Assembly (NCBI RefSeq): GCF_014644435.1
Contig: NZ_BMKR01000049.1
Location: forward strand, 1-47,700
Source of the DNA: Paenibacillus albidus
GTDB taxonomy: Bacteria; Bacillota; Bacilli; Paenibacillales; Paenibacillaceae
Direction: 5' to 3'
Length of the DNA stretch: 47,700 nucleotides
Shown here: positions 22,984-31,390 of the stretch, in pieces
Layout: the number at the start of each line of letters is the position of its first letter
Numbering within the stretch: the first letter of the stretch is position 1
Program-made: the position numbers and the translations under genes
Notes under the pieces: model-generated
Told to the model about the DNA's origin: nothing
The model's input: the letters and a program-made list of their open reading frames with translations, nothing else
The model's database searches: none

Positions 22984-24486
22984 TTATTCAGCCGTATTCT
23001 GAACTTCCGGTTTGAGGAAATCAGGCTCCGGCGAGGTCTTTTTAATAAAGAAGGACAATACCAGGGCAATTACTGTCACCCAGGTAGCCACGACAAAGGC
23101 GTGATTAATCCCGTTAATGGTGGCTTCCTTGGTAAGATGGAGCATCGCTGCCTTATCGGTTTGTGAGACGGCTCCGCTCGCTACAGCATCGGTAATATTT
23201 GTTTTGGTGCGATTGGTCATGAGGCTGACGAACAACGCCATCCCGAGTGCTCCGCCCACCGTACGCAGTGTATTCGACATTGCCGTACCATGGGAGCTCA
23301 GACGCTGCGGCAGTTGGTTAAGACCTGCCGTCATAATCGGCATCATCAGCATGGACATCCCGAACATCCGCGCCGTATAGGTCAGAATCAGATGGGTATA
23401 GGTGGTGGAATCATTAATCTGACTGAATTCCCAGGTGGTAACGGTTGTGATCAGCAGGCCGATTACAGCGAGCCAGCGGGCCCCGATTTTATCAAAAATA
23501 ATGCCGGTGATCGGAGACATAATCCCCATCAGGATCGCACCCGGCAGCAGCATAAGCCCGGATTCCATCGGTGTAAACCCGCGGATTGTCTGCAAATAGA
23601 TTGGCAGCAGGATCATACCCGAGTACATGGCCATGGTAACGATGATGTTAATCACAGTAGTCAGGGAATACATATTATAACGGAAAATCCGGAACTCCAG
23701 AAGCGGCTTATCCGAGGTAAGCTCCCGCCATACGAATAAGGCCAGTGCCAGTAAGCCAACGACCAGACAAACCACAACCGTTGTGCTGCCCCAGCCATCC
23801 GTGCCGGCATCACTGAATCCGTACAATAGTCCGCCGAACCCGATCGTGGACAAGATCACACCGGGTTTATCCAGCTTGGGAGAAGTCAAATTCCCGACAT
23901 TTTGCATCGTCTTCATCCCCAGCAGGGTCGAGAGAATCGCGAGCGGCAATACAATAAAGAAAAGGACACGCCAGGAGTAGTTCTGAACAACCCAGCCGGA
24001 GAGTGTCGGGCCTACAGCAGGAGCAAAGATCATTGCCACCGCCATAAGTCCCATAGCTTTGCCGCGTTCTTCGATCGGAAAAATCTGCAGAAACACAATA
24101 TTCATCAGCGGCATAAGAATCCCCGCACCAACCGCCTGAATGACTCTCCCGACCATAATAACTTCAAAGCCGGGGCCCACTCCGCAGATCAGCGTACCTA
24201 TTGAAAAAAGAGCCATTGACGTTATAAACAGCTGGCGGGTCGTAAATTTCTCCACCAGAAACGCACTGATTGGAACCAATACACCATTGACCAGCATAAA
24301 CCCCGTAGTTAACCATTGCGCCGTGTTGGCGAGAATGTTTAAATCCTCCATCATTTTTGGAAGCGCCACATTCATCAGCGTCTGATTCAGAAGCGCTACG
24401 AACGCCCCGATCAAAAGCGCCGCAATGACCGGACCTCTGCGTACAGTTTTCGATGTTGAAACAGCGTTGGCAGTTATTGTACTCAT
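22984..24486 (-). CDS. DHA2-family multidrug efflux MFS transporter (EmrB/LmrB-like)
   Basis: A 500-residue protein with 14 predicted membrane helices, the DHA2 layout. Motifs include LLNQTLMNVALPKMMEDL in helix 1, GRVIQAVGAGILMPLMN (motif C region), IEERGKAMGLMAVA and VGPTLSGWVVQNYSWRVLFF. Such transporters export hydrophobic drugs in exchange for protons. The gene begins inside the stop of the MarR regulator gene (4-bp ATGA overlap), so the two are translationally coupled and form a self-regulated efflux operon. Closest recall is Bacillus LmrB or Staphylococcus MdeA. The substrate range is unknown. Confidence 0.92.
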   Translation of the reverse strand: MSTITANAVSTSKTVRRGPVIAALLIGAFVALLNQTLMNVALPKMMEDLNILANTAQWLTTGFMLVNGVLVPISAFLVEKFTTRQLFITSMALFSIGTLICGVGPGFEVIMVGRVIQAVGAGILMPLMNIVFLQIFPIEERGKAMGLMAVAMIFAPAVGPTLSGWVVQNYSWRVLFFIVLPLAILSTLLGMKTMQNVGNLTSPKLDKPGVILSTIGFGGLLYGFSDAGTDGWGSTTVVVCLVVGLLALALFVWRELTSDKPLLEFRIFRYNMYSLTTVINIIVTMAMYSGMILLPIYLQTIRGFTPMESGLMLLPGAILMGIMSPITGIIFDKIGARWLAVIGLLITTVTTWEFSQINDSTTYTHLILTYTARMFGMSMLMMPIMTAGLNQLPQRLSSHGTAMSNTLRTVGGALGMALFVSLMTNRTKTNITDAVASGAVSQTDKAAMLHLTKEATINGINHAFVVATWVTVIALVLSFFIKKTSPEPDFLKPEVQNTAE

Positions 24487-24938
24487 AGTTTCTTTTTACC
24501 TCTCCCTTGTTCCAGAATTTGCACGATTTCGCCGTGTATCCGCAGCAGCTCTCCTGCATCCTCCGCAGGAATGTTCGTCAGCGGCAGCAGATGCCTTCTG
24601 AGGGACTGCTTGCTTTTCTCCCGGATTTCTTTGCCTTTCTCCGTCATCGCCAGATGAAAAATACGCCGGTCGCTCTCCGAACGCTGCCTCGTAATCAGGC
24701 CCGCCTTAACCATCCGGTCCACCACTCCGCTTGCCGCACTGTTCCCTAAGTGAAGCAGCTCTGCAAGTTCGGTTATTCCAATATCCGGGTGTACGGTTAA
24801 TTTCCGCAGCACCATTAATTGTGTAGGTGTGATTTCAAGTTCTTCTGCGTCTTTCCACAGCAGCTGCTGAAAAGCATGACTGATACGGCGAAAAGAGGAC
24901 ACAATTTCATCCAATTGCTGCTCTTTTTCCTCCAACAC
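24483..24938 (-). CDS. MarR family transcriptional regulator
   Basis: A 151-residue regulator with the winged helix-turn-helix in the middle (ITPTQLMVLRKLTVHPDIGITELAELL and GVVDRMVKAGLITRQRSESDRRIFHLAMTEKG, about 35-100), flanked by dimerisation helices. The wing motif SESDRR is the usual MarR DNA-contact loop. The start is a GTG at 24938 behind GGAGGTGA. MarR proteins repress efflux genes until a phenolic or drug ligand binds. It precedes and overlaps the DHA2 exporter gene, and a near-perfect palindrome lies at the transcription start of its promoter. Confidence 0.94.
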   Translation of the reverse strand: MLEEKEQQLDEIVSSFRRISHAFQQLLWKDAEELEITPTQLMVLRKLTVHPDIGITELAELLHLGNSAASGVVDRMVKAGLITRQRSESDRRIFHLAMTEKGKEIREKSKQSLRRHLLPLTNIPAEDAGELLRIHGEIVQILEQGRGKKKL

Positions 24939-24967
24939 CTCTCACCTCCGTAAACTTCAACATTTAA

Positions 24968-25013
24968 TACTTCGCATGCGAACTATTTTACTATTTAACT
25001 ATTTATTCGTCAA
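24968..25013 (-). promoter_or_regulatory. Promoter and MarR-type operator of the efflux operon
   Basis: Minus-strand TTGACG (25008-25013) and TAAAAT (24985-24990) are spaced 17 bp apart. Just downstream, 24968-24985 reads TACTTCGCATGCGAACTA, a palindrome with a perfect 12-bp centre (TTCGCATGCGAA) and one mismatched pair. Covering the start point, it is the expected autorepression site. From 25014 to 25150 I see no further feature. Confidence 0.75.
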
Positions 25014-25150
25014 TGTAATTTACTGAAATTTTCTGAAAACAACAATTCAGCATGAATTAAATCCTTTTAAGGTATCCATCTTTGGGATTTTGTTTATAAT
25101 CAATGCGGATTACACAGAAGCTGACCTAAGATTAAACTGCACAACAAAGA

Positions 25151-25195
25151 GCCCAAATCGCGGCCAAGTTCCGGGACTTGAGCCGCTATTTGGGC
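25151..25195 (-). terminator. Terminator of the dehydratase activase fusion gene
   Basis: The minus-strand transcript has GCCCAAATAGCGGC paired with GCCGCGATTTGGGC, with inner CAAGT/ACTTG pairs (short internal mismatches), followed by TCTTTGTTGT. It lies about 55 bp after the stop. Confidence 0.75.
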
Positions 25196-25249
25196 CTGGC
25201 TGATTAAGTTCAAATGCAACAGGCTGTGCAGGAAGCTATGTCTGTACCT

Positions 25250-28200
25250 TCATCGCCCGCTCCCGGTACTTTCCAGTGGCCGATGCTGCGGAAGAACACT
25301 CTCTAGCTTGATGACCGGCCCCGGAGTGGCGGCCTGTTCCAGGCCGGATGCGATGGACATCATCAGCTTGATCCGGTTGGCCTGATTCACCACGCTGACT
25401 CCGGCATCGTAATCAATGGCAGCGATGTTGGCTCCGGGATACAATTCCTTTAATCCCTTAATCATTCCGCGTCCGGTGATGTGGTTCGGCAGGCAGGCAA
25501 ACGGCTGGATGCAGACAATGTTATTCACCCCATGATCGAGCAGTTCCATCATCTCGGCGGTCAGGAACCAGCCTTCGCCCATCTGGTTGCCGACGGATAC
25601 AAGGCGGCTGGCTTTTTCGGCAAGACCGTATATATTCCCGCGCCCTTGAGCCAGCCCTGTTTCTTCAAGCACCGCCTTGACCGGCTTCCGGTAAATCTCC
25701 AGATAGGAAATCAGCAGCGGGTTGAGGTAACCCAGCCGTTTACTTTTGCCGAATTGCTCCGCTTTGTAGATCGGGTTATAGACGCAATAGAAGATGAAGT
25801 CCAGGAAATCCGGCATCACCGCTTCGCCCCCTTCCGCCTCGATCATCTCAATGATCCGGTTGTTCGCATCCGGATGGAATTTGATCAGGATTTCTCCCAC
25901 AATCCCCACTCTCGGCTTGCTCGCCGAAGTTACCGGCAGCCGGCAGAACCCGGCCACCAGCTCACGGATCAACCGCTTGTATTCGCGGAACGAGAACGCG
26001 GACAGACTCTCTTTGCAGCGCAACATCCCTTCCCTGAACAACACTTCTGCGCTGCCCGCCACCGCCTCATAAGGCCGGAAACGGTAAAGCAGCTTCATCA
26101 TGAGGTCACCGTAGCAAGCCGCTGCGATCAGACGGTTGGCCATCTTCAGCGTAATGCGGAAGCCCGGCTGCTGCTCCATGCCGGAGGCATTCAGCGAGAT
26201 CACCGGAATCTGCCCCAGGCCGCAATCCTTGAGCGCTTTGCGCAGCAGGGAGATGTAGTTGGTCGCACGGCAGCCGCCGCCCGTCTGGGACATGATAACC
26301 GCTGTGCGGTCCGGATCATATTCCCCGCTCTTCAGCGCCGACAGAATCTGTCCAATGGTGACAATCGCCGGGTAACAAGCATCGTTGTTGACATATTTCA
26401 GCCCCGTCTCCGTTTCCTCGGGTCCCGTAGTCTCCAGGATCTTCAGCCGGTAGCCAAAATCACGGAAAACCTGCTCAAACAATTCAAAATGCACCGGTGA
26501 CATCTGCGGCGCCAGAATAGTGTAATTCTCCTTCATGGCTTTGGTGAATTGCACATTCGGCTCTTCCTTGCCCGGAGCCTGTGGCCGAACAGCCCCCTTG
26601 CCGCGTTCCCGCATGGCTGCCATCAGAGATCTCAGCCGGATGCGCGCCGCACCGAGATTGCTGATCTCGTCGATTTTGATCAGCGTATAGACCTTGTTGT
26701 GACGCTCCATGATGTCCTGTACGGCATCACAGGTGATGGCATCAATCCCGCAGCCGAAAGAGGTCAGCTGCACCAGCTCCAGATCGTTTCTGCCTGCGGC
26801 CAGCCGGGCCGCGCGATACATGCGGGCATGATAGGTCCACTGATTGACCACCGTCATTTCCCCCTCGCTGTGGTCCAGGTGGCTGACCGAATCTTCGGTC
26901 AGCACGGCCAGCCCCATACCCGTAATCATGTCAGCCAGACCATGGTTGATTTCGGGATCAGCATGATATGGGTGTCCGCAGAGTAAAATCCCCTTCGTCC
27001 CGGTCTGCTCCAGAAAGGACAACGTCTCCTCCCCTTTGCTGCGCAGATCGCTTTTGGCATGCTCTGCTTCAGCCAGTCCAGCCTGCACCGCAGCGGCGAT
27101 TTCTTCTTTGGGAAGATTCGTAAAGGCTTTGGCAAGACCTTTGGTAAGTGCCGGAATATCATCGAAGGTCAGAAACGGGTTGATCAGCGGCACCCCGCCT
27201 TCCTTCAGGCCGTCCACGTTATTGCGGATGACTTCGGGGTAGGAAGCAACCACCGGACAGTTGAAATGGTTGTGCGCGGCTTCATCTTCTTTTTTCTCAT
27301 AGACGATGGCCGGATAAAAAATAAAATCGACATCCTGGCCGATCAGACTCTGAACATGTCCATGAGCCATCTTCGCCGGATAACAGATCGACTCGGAGGG
27401 AATCGTATCCATGCCGCTTTCATAGAGTCGTTTGCTCGATTTCGGGGAAAGTACCACCCGGTAGCGCAGCCTCGTGAAAAACGTATGCCAGAACGGATAA
27501 TTCTCGAACATGTTCAGCGTGCGCGGAATGCCGACAGTCCCCCGCTCTGCCAAGGCAGCCGGCAAAGCTTCATAGGCGAAGAAACGCTCATATTTGTACT
27601 GCATCAGATTAGGCAATGTATTCTTCTCTTTTTTTCTCCCCGCGCCGCGTTCGCAGCGGTTGCCGGTAACACGGAAGCTGCGGTCCGGGAAACGGCTGAT
27701 AGTCAGCGCACAGGTATTGCCGCAGCGGGTGCAGCGGCCGGGTGATACTTCACAGGTGAAGGCCGCCAGCGCCTCCGGTCCCAGCAGCGAGCTTCGCCCC
27801 TCTGGCGCCGCATTCTCTCTGGCCAGCAGCGCGCAGCCATAAGCGCCCATAACCCCGGCTATATCGGGTCTGACTACCTTTCTGCCGGTCAGGCTCTCAA
27901 AAGCCCGCAGGACCGCCTCATTATAAAAGGTTCCGCCCTGGACGATGATATGCCGTCCCAGATCCTCCGGATTGCGGATTTTGATCACCTTTTGCAGCGC
28001 GTTTTTGATGACCGAATAGGCCAGCCCGGCAGAAAGATCGGCAAGCGAGGCCCCTTCCTTCTGCACCTGCTTCACCTTGGAGTTCATAAAGACGGTACAG
28101 CGCGAACCCAGGTTAACCGGCTTCTGCGCCAGCAGTGCAGACTGGGCGAATTCTTCTATTCCGAGCTCCAGCGCAGAGGCAAAGCTCTCCAGAAAGGATC

Positions 28201-29542
28201 CGCAGCCGGCGGAACAGGCCTCGTTCAGCATCAGGCTGTCGATGGCACCGCCGCGGATCTTGATGCATTTCATATCCTGTCCGCCGATGTCGAGGATGAA
28301 ATCCACCTCCGGCAGGAACTTCGCAGCTGCCTTGTAGTGGGCTACGGTCTCCACTTCCCCGCCATCCGTCTTCAGCGCAGCCCGGACCAGACCCTCGCCG
28401 TAGCCGGTTGCATAGGACCCGGCAATATGACAGCCTTCCGGAAGGCGCCGGTAGACCGCCTGCAGCGCCTCGCTTACGGATTGCAGCGGATTTCCCTTGT
28501 TGCTCCCGTAGAAGGTATACAGAATCTCGTCCGCAGCACCTGTCAGGACCAGCTTCGTGGTCGTCGATCCGGCATCAATGCCGAGATAACAGGGCCCCCG
28601 GTACGCTGCAAGCTCCGACCGTGCAGCAGCGGCCTTGCCGTGACGGAGCCGGAAGCGGTCCAGCTCTTCCTGCGTAGCGAACAGCGGAGCAAGCTCGGCA
28701 TCGGCCGCGCGATCCGCAGTGAAATCGACTGCCGCGAGCCGGGCCAGCCAGCCGGAGAGCGGCAGCACTTCCGGCTCGGCCAGCGACAGCGCGGAGCCGA
28801 TTGCCACGAAATACTGTGACCGCTCCGGGAACAGGATTTCGCCTTCCCCAAGGCCAAGCGTCTCCGCGAAGCGGGCGCGAAGCTGCGGCAGGAACGTCAG
28901 CGGGCCGCCAAGGAAGGCCACCCGCCCGCGGATGGGGCGGCCGCAGGCGAGGCCGCTGATCGTCTGGTTGACGATGCTCTGGAAGATGGAAGCCGCCACG
29001 TCTTCCCGGCGCGCCCCTTCGTTCAGCAGCGGCTGAATATCGCTTTTGGCAAAAACCCCGCAGCGTGAAGCAATCGGATAGATCCGCTCATGCTTCTCCG
29101 CCAGCGAATTCAGACCGCCTGGGTCAGTCTGCAGCAATGCCGCCATCTGGTCGATGAACGCTCCGGTACCGCCCGCACAGGCCGTATTCATGCGCTGCTC
29201 TACCCCGCCGCTGAGGTAGATAATCTTGGCGTCCTCTCCGCCCAGCTCAATGGCCGTGTCGCACTGCGGGATCCGCCCGCGGATCGCCTTTGTGCAGGCA
29301 ATCACCTCCTGGACAAAAGGAACCCCGCCCAGTTTGGACAAAGACAAGCCCGAGGAACCGCTTACAGCTAAAGCGGCCTCCCGCCCCGGAAACCGGTCAT
29401 GCACATCCGACAGGAGCGAGAGAGCCGCCTTTTTAATATCGCTAAAATGTCTTACATAGTCCTGATATACAATACAATCCCGCTCCATAACAACCAATTT
29501 GGCCGTAGTCGAGCCGACATCGAGCCCGATCCGCAGGTTCAT
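25250..29542 (-). CDS. 2-hydroxyacyl-CoA dehydratase activase-related fusion protein
   Basis: A 1430-residue cytosolic protein. It has two BcrAD/BadFG-type ASKHA ATPase domains: residues 1-260 (GLDVGSTTAKLVV; C122 in CAGGTGAFIDQ, C161 in SRCGVF) and about 318-580 (GIDAGSTTTKLVL; C443 in EACSAGCGSF, C482 in SRCTVF). In HgdC-like activases the paired cysteines hold a [4Fe-4S] cluster between subunits. A Cys-rich knot follows (C604, C607, C611, C630), then an activase-associated DUF2229 region (IPRTLNMFENYPFWHTFF, ESICYPAKMAHGH) and a C-terminal part like the HgdB dehydratase subunit. Activases pass an electron to a dehydratase using ATP. The fusion may couple activator and acceptor in one chain; its substrate is unknown. 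No separate dehydratase genes are nearby, and the gene is monocistronic. Confidence 0.9.
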   Translation of the reverse strand: MNLRIGLDVGSTTAKLVVMERDCIVYQDYVRHFSDIKKAALSLLSDVHDRFPGREAALAVSGSSGLSLSKLGGVPFVQEVIACTKAIRGRIPQCDTAIELGGEDAKIIYLSGGVEQRMNTACAGGTGAFIDQMAALLQTDPGGLNSLAEKHERIYPIASRCGVFAKSDIQPLLNEGARREDVAASIFQSIVNQTISGLACGRPIRGRVAFLGGPLTFLPQLRARFAETLGLGEGEILFPERSQYFVAIGSALSLAEPEVLPLSGWLARLAAVDFTADRAADAELAPLFATQEELDRFRLRHGKAAAARSELAAYRGPCYLGIDAGSTTTKLVLTGAADEILYTFYGSNKGNPLQSVSEALQAVYRRLPEGCHIAGSYATGYGEGLVRAALKTDGGEVETVAHYKAAAKFLPEVDFILDIGGQDMKCIKIRGGAIDSLMLNEACSAGCGSFLESFASALELGIEEFAQSALLAQKPVNLGSRCTVFMNSKVKQVQKEGASLADLSAGLAYSVIKNALQKVIKIRNPEDLGRHIIVQGGTFYNEAVLRAFESLTGRKVVRPDIAGVMGAYGCALLARENAAPEGRSSLLGPEALAAFTCEVSPGRCTRCGNTCALTISRFPDRSFRVTGNRCERGAGRKKEKNTLPNLMQYKYERFFAYEALPAALAERGTVGIPRTLNMFENYPFWHTFFTRLRYRVVLSPKSSKRLYESGMDTIPSESICYPAKMAHGHVQSLIGQDVDFIFYPAIVYEKKEDEAAHNHFNCPVVASYPEVIRNNVDGLKEGGVPLINPFLTFDDIPALTKGLAKAFTNLPKEEIAAAVQAGLAEAEHAKSDLRSKGEETLSFLEQTGTKGILLCGHPYHADPEINHGLADMITGMGLAVLTEDSVSHLDHSEGEMTVVNQWTYHARMYRAARLAAGRNDLELVQLTSFGCGIDAITCDAVQDIMERHNKVYTLIKIDEISNLGAARIRLRSLMAAMRERGKGAVRPQAPGKEEPNVQFTKAMKENYTILAPQMSPVHFELFEQVFRDFGYRLKILETTGPEETETGLKYVNNDACYPAIVTIGQILSALKSGEYDPDRTAVIMSQTGGGCRATNYISLLRKALKDCGLGQIPVISLNASGMEQQPGFRITLKMANRLIAAACYGDLMMKLLYRFRPYEAVAGSAEVLFREGMLRCKESLSAFSFREYKRLIRELVAGFCRLPVTSASKPRVGIVGEILIKFHPDANNRIIEMIEAEGGEAVMPDFLDFIFYCVYNPIYKAEQFGKSKRLGYLNPLLISYLEIYRKPVKAVLEETGLAQGRGNIYGLAEKASRLVSVGNQMGEGWFLTAEMMELLDHGVNNIVCIQPFACLPNHITGRGMIKGLKELYPGANIAAIDYDAGVSVVNQANRIKLMMSIASGLEQAATPGPVIKLESVLPQHRPLESTGSGR

Positions 29543-29664
29543 ACGCCATCACCATGCCTTGCTCCAAATTTGAAGTAATATGAGGCAACTATAACATGAA
29601 GGAACCGTATGAAGGCTGTTAGAAATGTAATAGACTTTTACAATCATTTACTTTTACAGTGTAG

Positions 29665-30126
29665 TTAATCTAATTGCTCCAGTGTATGTTCCACATGGCC
29701 TTTCACCCTTACCTTGCGCCATTCCCCGGCTAATCGCCCCTGCTCATCAATCAGGAAGGTCGAGCGTACAATCCCCATGAATTCTTTGCCGTACAGCTTC
29801 TTGAGCTGCCAGACTCCAAAGCTTTCGCTAACCTTGTGCTCCTCGTCGGACAGCAGCAGGAACGGCAGTCCGTTTTTGTCGATAAATTTGGCATGGGAGG
29901 CCAGGCTGTCGGGACTGATTCCGAGCACCACGGCCCCTTTTGCTGCAATCCGGTCACTGGCATCGCGGAATTCGCAGGCCTCCTGGGTACAGGCGGGTGT
30001 CATGTTTTTGGGATAAAAATAAAGAATGACCTTGCGGCCCAGATAGTCGCTTAGAGATACCTCTTGCCCGTTTGATGCCGGAAGGGTGAAGTCCGGTACG
30101 GTTTGCCCAATGATCAGTTCATTCAA
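29665..30126 (-). CDS. bcp: Thiol peroxidase Bcp (peroxiredoxin)
   Basis: A 153-residue cytosolic peroxidase that reduces hydrogen peroxide and organic peroxides with electrons from thioredoxin. The thioredoxin-fold AhpC/TSA core contains the active-site loop YPKNMTPACTQEACEF: the peroxidatic C46 lies in TPAC and the resolving C51 five residues later, the pattern of atypical two-Cys Bcp enzymes. The conserved Arg is in IVRSTFLID. The RBS AAGGAGTG is before the ATG at 30126. It is divergent from the LCP gene. No PerR box (TTATAATNATTATAA) was found in the intergenic space. Confidence 0.95.
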   Translation of the reverse strand: MNELIIGQTVPDFTLPASNGQEVSLSDYLGRKVILYFYPKNMTPACTQEACEFRDASDRIAAKGAVVLGISPDSLASHAKFIDKNGLPFLLLSDEEHKVSESFGVWQLKKLYGKEFMGIVRSTFLIDEQGRLAGEWRKVRVKGHVEHTLEQLD

Positions 30127-30166
30127 TGTTGTTCACTCCTTCAAAAGTTTCAATAATATTCCTAAA

Positions 30167-30195
30167 TTGCGCGTATCCCCAAAAGAAATTATAAT
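30167..30195 (+). promoter_or_regulatory. Putative promoter of the LCP gene
   Basis: TTGCGC (30167-30172), a 17-bp spacer and a perfect TATAAT (30190-30195), 35 bp before the LCP start codon. The -35 box is poor. Confidence 0.5.
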
Positions 30196-30229
30196 GTAGA
30201 CAATGTGAATGCGAAAGGAAGAACGACAA

Positions 30230-31276
30230 ATGCCACCAAGAAAGAAACGGCACGCAAAGGCCGGCAAATCAAAGAAACCGTTGCTTTGGATCCTGGCCAT
30301 ACTGCTTCTCCTTATCATCGGCGGTGCGGTCTTTTATTTCACCTCCATCTACAATCAATTGGACAGCATGAAGAAGGATGGGGAAAACTCCCCTTTTCAA
30401 AATGTGGAAACCGTTGATGTGGACACCCCCGATCCTCCGAAATGGGAGGGCACGGAACCTGTGAATATTCTATTGATGGGCGTAGATGCCCGAGGCGTCA
30501 AAAAAGGCGAGATCCCGCGTTCCGATACCATGCTTGTGGCCTCCATTGATCCGGTAAAGAAAAAGATCAGTCTGTTCTCAATCCTTCGTGACACCTATGT
30601 TCCGATTCCCGATCATGGTAAAGAGCGGATCAATGCGGCGATTATTTATGGCCCCAATACGGCGATGCAGACCGTAAGCGACCTGCTTGGCATCCCGATT
30701 CAATATTATGTGTACACTGACTTTCAGGGATTCATTGAGCTTGTAGACGCAGTCGGCGGAGTTGATTATGAGGTCGAGAAAGACATGGTCTACAAGACCA
30801 TTGCCGACGGACCCGAATACGATATTGATCTCAAAAAAGGCTTCCAGCATCTTGACGGCAATAAGGCGCTGCAATATGTACGCTTCCGTCATGATGCCAC
30901 CTCTGATTTCACCCGGACCCAGCGCCAGCGGGGTCTTCTGAAAGCCGTAGCCGACAAGCTGATCAGCACTACTGCACTGGTGAAGCTGCCGACGATCCTG
31001 TCGGAAGTCACCCCTTATATTGACACCAATATGTCAGTAAATGATATGTGGAAGCTGGCCAATGTGGGATATGATAGCACCTTGGGCGGCAGTGAGCAGA
31101 TTCCGCCAATGACACTGCTCAAAGAAGAGGAAACCAGCAGCGGATCAGCCGTTCTCGGTGTTAGAAGTGAAGAGAAGTTGAAGCAGTTCGTTCAGGACAC
31201 CCTGAGTGGCCCCGAGCCTTCACCTTCAGCATCACCGGAAGCTACCCCGGATAGCAGCGCTTCACCAAGCAACTGA
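30230..31276 (+). CDS. LCP (LytR-CpsA-Psr) family wall-polymer ligase
   Basis: A 348-residue protein. The start is the ATG at 30230 (MPPRKKRH), with AAGGAAG 8 nt upstream; the in-frame ATG at 30209 overlaps that RBS. A short basic cytoplasmic tail is followed by one membrane helix (LWILAILLLLIIGGAVFYF) and an extracellular LCP domain with NILLMGVDAR, RSDTMLVASIDP, SILRDTYV, DLKKGFQHLDGNKALQYVRFRH and RTQRQRG. These include the Arg and Asp residues that bind the lipid pyrophosphate. LCP enzymes transfer teichoic acids or other anionic polymers from undecaprenyl carriers to peptidoglycan. The C-terminus is a Ser/Pro-rich tail (PSPSASPEATPDSSASPSN). A hairpin separates it from hemL. Confidence 0.95.
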   Translation: MPPRKKRHAKAGKSKKPLLWILAILLLLIIGGAVFYFTSIYNQLDSMKKDGENSPFQNVETVDVDTPDPPKWEGTEPVNILLMGVDARGVKKGEIPRSDTMLVASIDPVKKKISLFSILRDTYVPIPDHGKERINAAIIYGPNTAMQTVSDLLGIPIQYYVYTDFQGFIELVDAVGGVDYEVEKDMVYKTIADGPEYDIDLKKGFQHLDGNKALQYVRFRHDATSDFTRTQRQRGLLKAVADKLISTTALVKLPTILSEVTPYIDTNMSVNDMWKLANVGYDSTLGGSEQIPPMTLLKEEETSSGSAVLGVRSEEKLKQFVQDTLSGPEPSPSASPEATPDSSASPSN

Positions 31277-31316
31277 TTGAACAATAGCCGAACAAAATAT
31301 TACCCCTTGGGACAAG

Positions 31317-31352
31317 ACGGGCGGACAGCGGATATAAACGCTGTTCGCCCGT
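31317..31352 (+). terminator. Hairpin between the LCP and hemL genes
   Basis: ACGGGCGGACAGCG pairs with CGCTGTTCGCCCGT (14 bp, one G-U pair) around an 8-nt loop. The following TCCCTTG is a poor U-tract, so termination is probably partial and hemL may be partly co-transcribed. Confidence 0.5.
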
Positions 31353-31390
31353 TCCCTTGCCCCACCGAAGACGAAAGGAAGATTAATGTT

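Noticed and set aside
30127..30229. PerR box in the bcp-LCP intergenic region
   Set aside because: Only one half (TTATAAT) is present, and it is better explained as the -10 box of the LCP promoter.
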